A DNA stretch of 41,796 bases, taken from NCBI GenBank assembly GCA_023436485.1, contig JAEZIU010000325.1:1-41796 (forward strand), in the 5' to 3' direction. Shown here piece after piece: positions 9,188 to 16,893 of this stretch (position 1 is the stretch's first letter; each line of letters opens with the position of its first letter). This stretch comes from Bacillota bacterium. Lineage in GTDB: Bacteria; Bacillota; Clostridia; Acetivibrionales; DSM-1351. The notes under the pieces were generated by a model. That model was not told the DNA's origin. It saw nothing but the letters and a program-made list of their open reading frames with translations, and did not search any database. Both the position numbers and the translations under genes were made by a program.

Positions 9188-9631
9188 ATGATAAAAAGTT
9201 TTGGAAAGTTAGAGGAAAACGAAATTATTGAATTAGAAAAAAAAATTAAACATAGGTTACCAGAGGATTATAGGGAGTTTTTAAGGAATAATAATGGTGG
9301 TACTACTGATTGCGAATTAATTTGTTTTGATACTGAGAACATTAAAGAAGGCATTGCTTTGGATGTATTATATGGAATTAACCTTAGCAAATCACTATGT
9401 ATTGAACAGTGGTGTGAGGAATATAGCACAGATTTATTAGAAGATATGATTATTATAGGCCATGCAGTGGAGACAGGTATAATTTTATTAGTGAATAGGG
9501 ATGATTGGAAAGGAATATATTTTTGGGATAATGCACTTGATTACGAAAATTCAACGGAGGATAAGTGTATGTATAAAATAGCAGATACTTTCAGTGAGTT
9601 TTTAAATGGATTGTATTCTTGCGAAGAGTAA
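9188..9631 (+). CDS. SMI1/KNR4-family immunity protein
   Basis: The protein has 147 residues, with an AGGGGG ribosome site 8 bases before the ATG. The SMI1/KNR4 signature is clear near the N-terminus: an acidic helix, then LPEDYREFLRNNNGG, with a later NRDDWKGIYFWDNA segment and a C-terminal SEFLNGLY helix. SMI1/KNR4 proteins are common immunity factors for nuclease polymorphic toxins, including WHH-type ones. Its frame is intact although the toxin tip upstream has lost its carrier, as expected if immunity to siblings that still carry the active toxin is kept. It has no signal peptide, so it acts in the cytoplasm. Confidence 0.88.
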   Translation: MIKSFGKLEENEIIELEKKIKHRLPEDYREFLRNNNGGTTDCELICFDTENIKEGIALDVLYGINLSKSLCIEQWCEEYSTDLLEDMIIIGHAVETGIILLVNRDDWKGIYFWDNALDYENSTEDKCMYKIADTFSEFLNGLYSCEE

Positions 9632-9702
9632 CAGTAAAAAAGTTATTACGCCTTGGAGTAGAGTAGTAAATGTGATACACTGTGGATTTTTAGTTCGTAC
9701 AG

Positions 9703-10021
9703 CCACCTACACCTAAACAGTATACCGCCGACACTGCCGGCGGTTGTGCTTTGGCAGTGGTCGCTTGTGACCACGTGCCTTTATCCTGCACCAAAATCAT
9801 AGGTGGGTTCAGCACGATTTGTTGGGAAGAGTGCTGAAAGGAACAGTTGCCTAATTGCCGTCAAATTCATTCAAAACCACTGATAGATACACTTATCGCA
9901 GCCTATGCAACAAAGTCGTAAGCAGGGGTAGGCATTCCACAGTCAAAAAAGACGCAGTAAAAATCAATTTACTCGGCGGAGGCATAGCTACACCTAACAA
10001 AGCCCCACATGGTGAACCCCT
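9703..10021 (+). ncRNA. Highly structured non-coding region, possible RNA element
   Basis: No protein frame here is convincing, but base-pairing is dense. A closing helix joins 9703-9709 (CCACCTA) with 9800-9806 (TAGGTGG). Inside it lie a hairpin at 9724-9744 (ACCGCCG..CGGCGGT) and one at 9753-9779 (10 pairs, one bulge). Next is a hairpin at 9808-9838 with 8-base arms (TTCAGCAC / GTGCTGAA). Further on, 9924-9929 can pair with 10016-10021 (AGGGGT / ACCCCT). The region is also more G+C-rich than its flanks. It may be a mobile-element RNA (for example of IS200/IS605 or intron type) or an undescribed RNA; I cannot name a family. Confidence 0.5.
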
Positions 10022-10138
10022 CCTTGACCTGCTTTTTTAGCCATGATAAAATGGGACACTGGGGGTTTAAGGGGGGGAATTATTCGAAGTATTCCCTGTA
10101 AAGAACAACATTAAAACAGAATAAAATAACAGATACAG

Positions 10139-10182
10139 ACAGAGAAGATTAAAACAATAATGTTTTTCTTCTCTGTTTTTTG
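10139..10182 (+). terminator. Terminator-like hairpin
   Basis: Arms of 10 bases (10139-10148 and 10167-10176, ACAGAGAAGA / TCTTCTCTGT) are followed by T6. No intact gene precedes it directly; it may end a transcript from the structured region at 9703-10021. Confidence 0.75.
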
Positions 10183-10338
10183 TTTTGTCTTTTTCTCAGA
10201 ATTTACTTGCAATCATTTCTTACCAGAGTAAACATCACACACAATTGAAATTAGTACTTTTGCAAATAGTAAAAAATTAACTTGTAAAAGCACAAAATGA
10301 AGGTTGGTGAGCTTGAAATCACGTAATCAGTCACATGA

Positions 10339-10592
10339 AAAATGGATAGGCTAAAACTCCCTTGCGAGGATACGGGGACTTACAGCCGATATTTGGCTTA
10401 GAAGATACCAGAGGCTTTGGACGGAATTTTGATTCCTACCTTTTGGGGCATAAGTATTCAGTTAAGCACATTAACCCTGCTTATACTGATGCTATGCGGT
10501 CAAGTGCTCCTATGTCGAAAAAAGATGACTACTATGATGCTTTCTGCGTAGCAAAAATACTTAGGGATATGTTGGACACACTGCCAGATGAT
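10339..10592 (+). pseudogene. IS110 remnant (left-end block plus internal transposase piece)
   Basis: Bases 10339-10366 match the IS110 left end at 7264-7291. The sequence then jumps to about 10367-10592, which matches the transposase interior from about 7530 to 7749 (LEDTRGFGRNF, NPAYTDAMRSSAPMSKKDD). About 240 bases, including the start of the gene, are deleted, and the 3' half is missing. The copy breaks off at CCAGATGA and continues directly as toxin-gene sequence. The open frame spanning the join is accidental. This shows an earlier IS110 insertion that was later cut down. Confidence 0.85.
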
Positions 10593-10890
10593 AGGTATGA
10601 CAGGAGAAGCCGACCCAAATAGATGGAAGGTTTTATGAATGAAGCTTCTCAGAACGCTGGCAGTGCAAAACAGGCTGAATTAAACCAAGACAAAGCAGGA
10701 TTTTGGTGAGAACGCCATAGCACCTCAGGAAGACTCCACAACAATAAAAGCGGATAAAGCCATATGAGGAGTACTTCTTCTTGAAATTGATATAAACAAG
10801 CAAGTTCCCATATCCCCTGAAGTGGCATCAAGGGTAAACCCTCAATTGAATGCACAACTAAAGAGCTTATGCAATTAAAGGAAATGAGTT
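10593..10890 (+). pseudogene. Decayed fragment of a second toxin/carrier gene
   Basis: This is a diverged copy of about 1237-1543 of the intact toxin gene. Recognisable blocks include AGGCTGAATTAAACCAA, ACAATAAAAGCGGATAAAGC and AACCCTCAATTGAATGCACA. It carries several inactivating changes relative to the parent. These are a lost base giving TAG at 10619, an inserted base near 10688, a TGA within the KAIGG codons near 10765, and a lost T near 10867. The fragment corresponds to the low-complexity/coiled-coil border of the carrier, not to a toxin tip. It is directly joined to the IS110 remnant on its left and to a strong terminator on its right. Confidence 0.9.
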
Positions 10891-10891
10891 C

Positions 10892-10938
10892 AGGCTATAG
10901 CACAATAAACAATATTTATTGTGCTATAGCCTTTTTTT
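10892..10938 (+). terminator. Strong 18-bp perfect terminator upstream of the eCIS operon
   Basis: Perfect arms of 18 bases (10892-10909 and 10915-10932) close a 5-base loop, followed by T7. It separates the accessory zone from the eCIS genes, so the operon needs its own promoter downstream. Confidence 0.93.
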
Positions 10939-10940
10939 AG

Positions 10941-10987
10941 TTGTTAAACAAAAAGATTTCTTTACTTATAAAGTGAGAAGTTATAAA
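10941..10987 (+). promoter_or_regulatory. Probable promoter region of the eCIS operon (weak match)
   Basis: After the strong terminator, the only space for a promoter before the first gene is this A/T-rich stretch. TTGTTA (10941-10946) and two TATAAA boxes (10967-10972, 10982-10987) are present, but the spacings are not ideal for sigma-A. The position is deduced from context. Confidence 0.3.
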
Positions 10988-11014
10988 TCAAAAAAACAAG
11001 AAGGAGAACTCCTC

Positions 11015-11236
11015 ATGGAAGAACTCAAGACCATAATAGAACTCTTGAAAAAGATCAGGGCGAAAAACAGTGTAGTATTTAATGCCTGCCAGGATGAAAA
11101 GTTAATGCAGGATATCGAATACGGGAATTTATATCAGGAGTATTGGACATCTGATTTCAGACTCAAAAATGTCATTGGGCTGCTTGAGGCGGTAGAGAAG
11201 GAATTAATCAATGATAAGAGGACAGTTAAAAAATAA
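11015..11236 (+). CDS. Small helical protein at the head of the eCIS operon
   Basis: This encodes 73 residues, with AAGGAG 9 bases before the ATG at 11015. It is charged and predicted mostly helical (MEELKTIIELLKKIRAKNS), with no signal peptide, membrane segment or motif that I recognise. It is the first gene after the insulating terminator and lies about 100 bases before the AAA+ ATPase gene, so it may be cotranscribed with the eCIS genes. An assembly or regulatory role is possible, but nothing in the sequence shows it. Confidence 0.6.
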   Translation: MEELKTIIELLKKIRAKNSVVFNACQDEKLMQDIEYGNLYQEYWTSDFRLKNVIGLLEAVEKELINDKRTVKK

Positions 11237-11286
11237 TTTTCAATATTAGTTGTAAATTACATGGTAAATTTTCCATATATAGTGAA

Positions 11287-11299
11287 CGGATTGAATCCG
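11287..11299 (+). promoter_or_regulatory. 13-bp palindrome in the ATPase gene leader, possible operator
   Basis: CGGATTGAATCCG is a perfect inverted repeat with a one-base centre, 38 bases before the ATPase start. A weak promoter-like pair (TTGTAA at 11250, an A/T-rich TATA-like block at 11274-11281) lies just upstream. A repressor site is possible; the repeat is short enough to be chance. Confidence 0.3.
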
Positions 11300-11337
11300 A
11301 AGCAAAGTAAAGCATATCTTTGATGAAAGGCCAAAAA

Positions 11338-13572
11338 ATGATAAGTTCAGAATACAATGTAACAGGCATCCCTGAAAATCAGGGCGATATGGAAAGTACA
11401 CAAGTTTCAATAGCATATGTTTCAAGCCGAGAATACCTGTCGGATGAATTAAAGCGTCTGGATTTAATTTTCAGACGATATATCCGGGATGATACAGAAG
11501 AGGGCAGTACAACATCATATGCCGGTGTAGTTCTGTCAAAAGAGGAAATATGTGATCTTCTGGAGGAAGAAAATACTATTGGCCAGGAGACTTTGATAGA
11601 GGACAGGCTCAGCGAGCTGGATGTTCAAATTACAAAAAGGCTTGAAGCAACCAGCACATGCGGAAGACATCTCTCACTACCGTACATATCAAAATTACTC
11701 AATCTGAGTCTCTTTGAAGAAAGATGCCTGATTGCCTGTATAGCCCCTGAGATAGATCCAAAATATGAAAAGGTCTACGGGTATTTTGAGAATGACACCT
11801 CAATAAAAACTCCGAGCATTAACCTGTTGATGAAAATATTTTTATCTACAGAGGATGAAAGAATTGAAGCGAGAAAAGTCTTCAGTCTGCAAGCACCTTT
11901 GGTCAGGCTTTTGCTGGAAAGTGGAAACGATCTGTCAGATAACTGTATTCCGCTTATATCACGTCACCTAAAATTGGATGATTGGGTAGTTAACTATTTA
12001 TTGGATATCAATATACTTGATTCACGGTTAATACATGTGGCTGAACTGATTCAAACAAGGCAAAGAAAAAACATCAGCACTAATACTGAAAACGTCAGAA
12101 TACTGCGTTTTATCGACTATTACAGGAATGGAAAGTCAAGAAGAAACCAAATACTTTACTTCTATGGCCCTGACGGAGCCGGCAAAAAAGAGTATGTACT
12201 GTCAGTATGTGAGAATTTGGGCTTGCCCCTTATCGTGGCAGATTTGGAAAAGATATTAAGCTCTGATTTACCATTTGATGAAATTCTCCGTCTGCTAGGC
12301 AGGCAGATTAGAATAAGCAACGGTATTCTCTGCCTTCAAAACTTTCAATTATTGGTCTCAGAAGAGAGAAGCCAGCAGATAAGAATAAACAGAATCCTGC
12401 AAATGCTCCATGAGTTTTCTGAAACAACATTTATTCTCGGAAAAACTCAGTGGCACTTAACAAATAACGACAGCAGGTTTGCCTATGTAGCAGTGGATTA
12501 TCCTTATCCTTCCGCAACAGAAAGAAAAAAATATTGGCAAGAGCTTAGCAAAAAATATCAGTTGGACGAAAAGTTGAATTTGAATAACTTTTCGGAAGTT
12601 TTCCGCTTTACACCGGGTCAGATTGAAAATGTTCTTAGATTGGGTGAAAACTATTCAGTATGGAATGGAGCCGACGATGGAAAAATTGAGGCAAATTACC
12701 TTACCAATGCTTGTTATACTCAATCAAACAGAAAGCTTGCCGAGCTGGCAAAAAAGATAGATACACTTTACACAATGGATATGCTTGTTTTGCCCGAAGA
12801 TCAGATGTTGCAAATGAATGAAATATGCAGGCAGGTAAAATACCGTTCAATCGTTTATGAAAAATGGGGATTTGAAAAGCGCCTCGCGCTTGGAAAAGGA
12901 TTGAATATTATGTTTTCAGGCCCCCCGGGCAGTGGGAAAACAATGGCTGCAGAGGTAATCGCAAATGAAATAGGCCTTGAAATATACAAGATTGACGTCT
13001 CAAGAGTTGTAAGCAAATATATTGGAGAAACGGAAAAAAATCTTGGAGAAATATTCCACGAAGCCGAGACCTCAAATGTCATACTATTTTTCGATGAAGC
13101 TGATGCTCTGTTTGGAAAACGTTCCGAAGTCAAAGATTCACATGACCGATATGCAAATGTTGAAATAGGTTATCTGCTTCAAAGAATGGAAGAATTTAAG
13201 GGAATAGTTATTTTGGCAACCAACCTGAATCAGAACATTGATGAAGCCTTCTTGCGAAGATTGCACTTTAATATAGCATTCCCATTTCCTGATAAGGAGC
13301 AGCGCAAGCTTATATGGTTGAGTATATTTCCTTCCGGTGCTCCGGTAGCAGACGATCTTGATTACGATTTTCTGGCAGAGAAATTTGTTATGGCAGGGGG
13401 AAATATCAAAAATATAGCATTAAATGCAGCTTTTTATGCTGCCTACGCAGAGTGTCCCATAGGGATAAAGCAAATAATGCAGGCAGCAAAAAGAGAATAC
13501 AAAAAAATGGGTAAAACCTTTTTGAAATCAGATTTTGCCCCATATTATCAACTGATTGAGGTGGTGAAATAA
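11338..13572 (+). CDS. AAA+ ATPase of the eCIS (Afp15/Pvc15-like)
   Basis: I chose the ATG at 11338, 7 bases after AAAGG; the ATG at 11323 and TTG at 11320 lack such a site. The product is 744 residues. It has an N-terminal helical part, a degenerate first P-loop module (GPDGAGKK, 277-284), then a full AAA+ domain. That domain has Walker A GPPGSGKT (528-535), Walker B ILFFDEAD (582-589), a sensor-like ATN near 625 and an arginine-finger region (FLRRLHF). This two-module form is standard in eCIS clusters, where the ATPase is needed for particle assembly or cargo loading and is not part of the mature particle. Its stop directly abuts the DUF4255 start, indicating coupling. Confidence 0.92.
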   Translation: MISSEYNVTGIPENQGDMESTQVSIAYVSSREYLSDELKRLDLIFRRYIRDDTEEGSTTSYAGVVLSKEEICDLLEEENTIGQETLIEDRLSELDVQITKRLEATSTCGRHLSLPYISKLLNLSLFEERCLIACIAPEIDPKYEKVYGYFENDTSIKTPSINLLMKIFLSTEDERIEARKVFSLQAPLVRLLLESGNDLSDNCIPLISRHLKLDDWVVNYLLDINILDSRLIHVAELIQTRQRKNISTNTENVRILRFIDYYRNGKSRRNQILYFYGPDGAGKKEYVLSVCENLGLPLIVADLEKILSSDLPFDEILRLLGRQIRISNGILCLQNFQLLVSEERSQQIRINRILQMLHEFSETTFILGKTQWHLTNNDSRFAYVAVDYPYPSATERKKYWQELSKKYQLDEKLNLNNFSEVFRFTPGQIENVLRLGENYSVWNGADDGKIEANYLTNACYTQSNRKLAELAKKIDTLYTMDMLVLPEDQMLQMNEICRQVKYRSIVYEKWGFEKRLALGKGLNIMFSGPPGSGKTMAAEVIANEIGLEIYKIDVSRVVSKYIGETEKNLGEIFHEAETSNVILFFDEADALFGKRSEVKDSHDRYANVEIGYLLQRMEEFKGIVILATNLNQNIDEAFLRRLHFNIAFPFPDKEQRKLIWLSIFPSGAPVADDLDYDFLAEKFVMAGGNIKNIALNAAFYAAYAECPIGIKQIMQAAKREYKKMGKTFLKSDFAPYYQLIEVVK

Positions 13573-14181
13573 ATGGCTGTGGAAACCCGTACAGTAATCA
13601 GAGATGTCAGTGCAAGCCTAAAGGCTTTGATTAAAGCAAATGTTCCGGAATTAAATGATGACAGTTATATAACATTTGGTTCCCCAAGCGATGTAGATTC
13701 AGCAAACATGACTCTTTCATTATGCTTGTATTACCTTACCGAAAGCCATAGCATGAGAAACAGTGAGAGAGAACGTATACCAGGGACAAACCAGTTATTT
13801 GACCCCCCTTCCTATCTTGATCTGTATTATTTGATGACTCCATATGCAAAGGACAGGGATACCGAACTTTTGATTTTGGGGAAACTGTTTCAACTGTTTC
13901 ATGAGCACGCGGTGCTCAGTGGAGATGACCTTAAAGGAAACCTGGCCGTATGCGGAAACGAACAAATAAGGATATCCTACAATAATTTATCGCTTCAGGA
14001 TATTAAACAGTTATGGGAAGTATTTCCGGGAAAACCGGCAAAGTTAAGCCTGTCTTATCTGGTATCTGCGGTAAGAATGCCGGCTGAAAAGATTATTACA
14101 TTCCCATTAATTACAGAGGAACCAATACCAAAATATTACAATTTAAAAACCCATACCGAATTATCTAAAAACAATACATGA
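13573..14181 (+). CDS. DUF4255 tube-cap/terminator protein (Afp16/Pvc16-like)
   Basis: This 202-residue protein starts at the ATG immediately after the ATPase stop. DUF4255 features are visible: an N-terminal helix, then ITFGSPSD, LSLCLYYLTES, and PPSYLDLYYLMTPYA, a proline/tyrosine-rich core. Afp16/Pvc16 proteins form a hexameric cap that stops tube and sheath growth at the distal end. An A-rich run near 14165 is followed, in another frame (14165-14254), by a clean stretch of about 29 codons ending at TAG, so the C-terminus may have been shortened by a one-base change. Sheath and tube genes follow. Confidence 0.9.
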   Translation: MAVETRTVIRDVSASLKALIKANVPELNDDSYITFGSPSDVDSANMTLSLCLYYLTESHSMRNSERERIPGTNQLFDPPSYLDLYYLMTPYAKDRDTELLILGKLFQLFHEHAVLSGDDLKGNLAVCGNEQIRISYNNLSLQDIKQLWEVFPGKPAKLSLSYLVSAVRMPAEKIITFPLITEEPIPKYYNLKTHTELSKNNT

Positions 14182-14305
14182 TGATTCAAGCAGAGATTAT
14201 GCAAAATTAACGGATATGATTTCGCGTATTGAAAAATATAGCGAGGGCATATAGGTCCATTCAACAGAAGGACCATAAAAACAGTTATAACAAGGAGGAC
14301 TTGAA

Positions 14306-15850
14306 ATGCCAAATTATTTATCACCAGGAGTTTATGTAGAAGAAGTTTCCAGCGGAGTGAAGCCGATAGAAGGCGTAGGTACAGCGGTGGGTGCTTTTAT
14401 CGGAATTGCTGAGAAAGGTGTCATTGGTAAAGCTATTCTGGTTACCAATTGGAGCCAGTATGTCAGTGAGTTTGGAGGATTTATCCCAAATGCATACCTT
14501 GCTTATGCCGTGTACAATTTCTTTGCGGAAGGAGGAACATCCTGCTATGTTGTAAGAGTTGCGGCAGCAGATGCAAAGAAGTCTTATAGCATTGTAAAGG
14601 ATAATCAGGGAGCAGATTTATTCCAAATCAGTGCCCGTTCTGAAGGAAACTGGGGTAATAGAATTTCCTATGAAATAAGCAGTTCCACAAATGGACAGAT
14701 CACTGGCTTCAAACTCAATATCAAGTATACCGAGAAGAGTTCATTCAGCGATGAGTATGTTGGAGAAGATGTTGAAGGGGAAATTGTTGAAACCTTTGAT
14801 AATTTACTTATAACTAACTTTGAAGAGAAAATTAATGAGGTATCATCATTTATCAACGTAACGTCATTGGTGGACCTTACAGAAGTTGATAACATGGACA
14901 AGATTCCAATGTTTACCAAAGAGAATGAATTTATAGAATTGGCGAGTGGCATTGATGGAATATCATACGTAGAGTACATTGACAGCCAAAACCAAAAGTT
15001 AGGAATCAATGCATTTACACCTGTAGACGAAATTAATATATTAGCAGCTCCTGACGTTGCAAATATGGATTCTAACAGAAGTATTATTCTTGCAATACTA
15101 ACTTACTGCAAGAACAGAAAAGACTGCTTCTACGTTATTGATCCTCCACATAGCTTGACACCTCAGGAAGTAAAAGATTTCAAAGAGGGTGCAGGAGACT
15201 ATGTAGGTAACTCATTTAACTCTTCTTATGGTGCATTGTATTATCCATGGGTATTTATCAACGATCCGCTTACAGGAAAGAAAAAACTTATCCCACCTTC
15301 AGGTTCAGTTGTAGGTACATATGCTTACGTTGATTCAGCAAGAGGAGTACACAAAGCTCCTGCCGGAACTACAGACGGATATCTTGACACAGTAGTAGGT
15401 GTTGAAAAGATAGTTACTAAGGGTGAACAGGAACTTCTCAATCCTATTGGTATAAACGTAATCCGTTCTTTACCTGAAGGAATTTGTATCTGGGGTGCCA
15501 GAACTCTCTCATCTGATTCAGAATGGCGCTATATAAATATCAGACGTCTGATGATGTATATTGAAGAATCAGTTGACAAGGCAAGCCAATGGGTAGTTTT
15601 TGAACCAAATGAGCCAACTCTCTGGGGCAAGGTAAAGAGAAACATATCTGCTTTCCTGACAAGAGTGTGGAGAGACGGAGCACTTTATGGTTCTACCCAG
15701 GAAGAAGCATTCTTCGTTAAAGTAGACGAGGAAAACAATCCTCCGGCATCAAGAGATGCAGGTCAATTGGTAATAGAAGTCGGTGTAGCTCCTGTTAAAC
15801 CGGCAGAATTTGTAATAATTAAAGTCAGCCAAAAGACACTGTCAAAATAA
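14306..15850 (+). CDS. Contractile tail sheath protein (Afp2-4-like)
   Basis: The product is 514 residues, with a strong AAGGAGG ribosome site before the ATG. The N-terminus MPNYLSPGVYVEEV is the classic sheath start, followed by GVGTAVGAFIGIAEKG. The C-terminal domain contains WGARTLSSDSEWRYINIRR and an extended tail of the kind that interlocks sheath subunits. The protein polymerises around the tube and contracts to drive it into a target. Only one sheath gene is present, whereas Afp and PVC have three, as in simpler eCIS. Codon use looks favourable, matching a protein needed in many copies. Confidence 0.96.
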   Translation: MPNYLSPGVYVEEVSSGVKPIEGVGTAVGAFIGIAEKGVIGKAILVTNWSQYVSEFGGFIPNAYLAYAVYNFFAEGGTSCYVVRVAAADAKKSYSIVKDNQGADLFQISARSEGNWGNRISYEISSSTNGQITGFKLNIKYTEKSSFSDEYVGEDVEGEIVETFDNLLITNFEEKINEVSSFINVTSLVDLTEVDNMDKIPMFTKENEFIELASGIDGISYVEYIDSQNQKLGINAFTPVDEINILAAPDVANMDSNRSIILAILTYCKNRKDCFYVIDPPHSLTPQEVKDFKEGAGDYVGNSFNSSYGALYYPWVFINDPLTGKKKLIPPSGSVVGTYAYVDSARGVHKAPAGTTDGYLDTVVGVEKIVTKGEQELLNPIGINVIRSLPEGICIWGARTLSSDSEWRYINIRRLMMYIEESVDKASQWVVFEPNEPTLWGKVKRNISAFLTRVWRDGALYGSTQEEAFFVKVDEENNPPASRDAGQLVIEVGVAPVKPAEFVIIKVSQKTLSK

Positions 15851-15872
15851 TATTCAGAGAGGAGATTAACCA

Positions 15873-16316
15873 ATGCCAACAGGAAAAAGAAATGATCCAT
15901 ACAGAAATTTTAGATTCAGAGTTGTAATTGACGGTATTCAGATAGCAGCGTTTTCTGATGCAACAATTCCTGATATATCTACAGAAGCAGTAGAATACAG
16001 AGAGGGAACAGATGCACCTCATTCAAGAAAACTTTCAGGTCTTACAAAGTTTGGTAACGTAACCTTAAAGAGAGGCCTTACAGATACTCTGGACCTGTAC
16101 AACTGGCGTAAAGCAGTTGTACAAAAGGGTGCACTTAACAATAGAAGAAGCTTATCAATAATATTGGTAGATGAAGAAGGCAATGACAAAGCTCAGTGGG
16201 ATATCATTGAAGCATGGCCAATTAAATATGATGTTAGCGCATTAAGTGCAAAGGGAAATGAAGTAAGTATTGAAAACATTGAACTGGCACATGAAGGTGT
16301 ATCAAGAGTTAAGTAA
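15873..16316 (+). CDS. Inner tube protein 1 (Afp1-like, gp19 family)
   Basis: This gene encodes 147 residues; the ATG follows an AGAGGAGA ribosome site 22 bases after the sheath stop. The family pattern is clear: a DPYRNFRFRVVIDG strand, ITLKRG-type hairpin (VTLKRGLTDTLDLYNW), and a C-terminal ENIELAHEG strand. It forms the hexameric rings of the inner tube, through which cargo may pass. A second tube paralogue lies at 17085, giving the common pair of main tube and baseplate-proximal tube. A strong hairpin follows at 16447. Confidence 0.95.
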   Translation: MPTGKRNDPYRNFRFRVVIDGIQIAAFSDATIPDISTEAVEYREGTDAPHSRKLSGLTKFGNVTLKRGLTDTLDLYNWRKAVVQKGALNNRRSLSIILVDEEGNDKAQWDIIEAWPIKYDVSALSAKGNEVSIENIELAHEGVSRVK

Positions 16317-16446
16317 TCTTAATAATTAGCCGGATTATTATTGAATTGATAACATACTACAAAAATTAAATATTGGTATAAACGGTCAAACTTCAATAAC
16401 TATCCCTTTATTGTGTATTTTGAGGAACAAAATGAGGATGAAGGTC

Positions 16447-16475
16447 GCTTCAACCCTGCTCAACAGGGTTGAAGC
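16447..16475 (+). promoter_or_regulatory. Perfect 12-bp hairpin after the sheath-tube genes
   Basis: Arms of 12 bases (16447-16458 and 16464-16475, GCTTCAACCCTG and its complement) close a 5-base loop in the 208-base gap after tube 1. There is no T-run. It is well placed to stabilise the 3' end of a shorter sheath-tube mRNA, or to act as a partial attenuator, so that structural proteins outnumber baseplate proteins. Confidence 0.6.
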
Positions 16476-16524
16476 AGTACCTTACATCAGTCAAAAGGTA
16501 ATAATCAAAAGAGAGGAAAGTAGA

Positions 16525-16893
16525 ATGGATATTTTACAAACAGAATTTAACTTTACATTGCCGAAAGGTTATGTTGACGATACAGGTACGGTACATAAAC
16601 AGGGAACCATGCGGCTGGCTACTGCTGCAGATGAAATAATGCCCCTTCGTGATGCACGTGTACAGCAGAACCCGGCTTATTTATCGGTAATCCTGCTTTC
16701 ACGTGTAGTAACAAATCTAGGTACGCTTAAAATGATAACCCCCAGGGTTATAGAGGAGTTGTATACTTCCGACTTTTCCTATTTGCAGGAATTATACAAC
16801 AGAATCAACCAGAATGGCTCTAATACTATAAAAACTAAATGTCCCAAATGTGATCACGCTTTTGAGGTTGAGGCTGAGATTCTGGGGGAATAA
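16525..16893 (+). CDS. Small tail-assembly protein of the eCIS with CxxC
   Basis: The protein has 122 residues from the ATG at 16525, preceded by GAGAGGAAAG; upstream in-frame ATGs at 16411 onward would translate across the hairpin and are unlikely. The N-terminus (FTLPKGYVDDTGTVHKQGTM) matches a widespread small protein found between tube genes in eCIS and related contractile particles and usually called a tail assembly protein. The C-terminus has one CPKC pair that might bind metal in a dimer. It probably helps tube or baseplate assembly. The stop overlaps the first codon of the next, unusually started frame. Confidence 0.78.
   Translation: MDILQTEFNFTLPKGYVDDTGTVHKQGTMRLATAADEIMPLRDARVQQNPAYLSVILLSRVVTNLGTLKMITPRVIEELYTSDFSYLQELYNRINQNGSNTIKTKCPKCDHAFEVEAEILGE

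Noticed and set aside
9703..10021. Group I or group II intron
   Set aside because: I could not find the conserved core motifs of group I or a domain V hairpin of group II.
9855..10040. 61-codon open frame within the structured region
   Set aside because: No ribosome site and no protein-like pattern; base pairing explains the stretch better.
10362..10622. 86-codon open frame with transposase-like sequence
   Set aside because: It spans the join between IS110 debris and toxin debris, so it is accidental rather than a gene.
16411..16524. N-terminal extension of the small tail-assembly protein from an upstream ATG
   Set aside because: It would translate through the perfect hairpin and lacks a ribosome site, while the ATG at 16525 has one.
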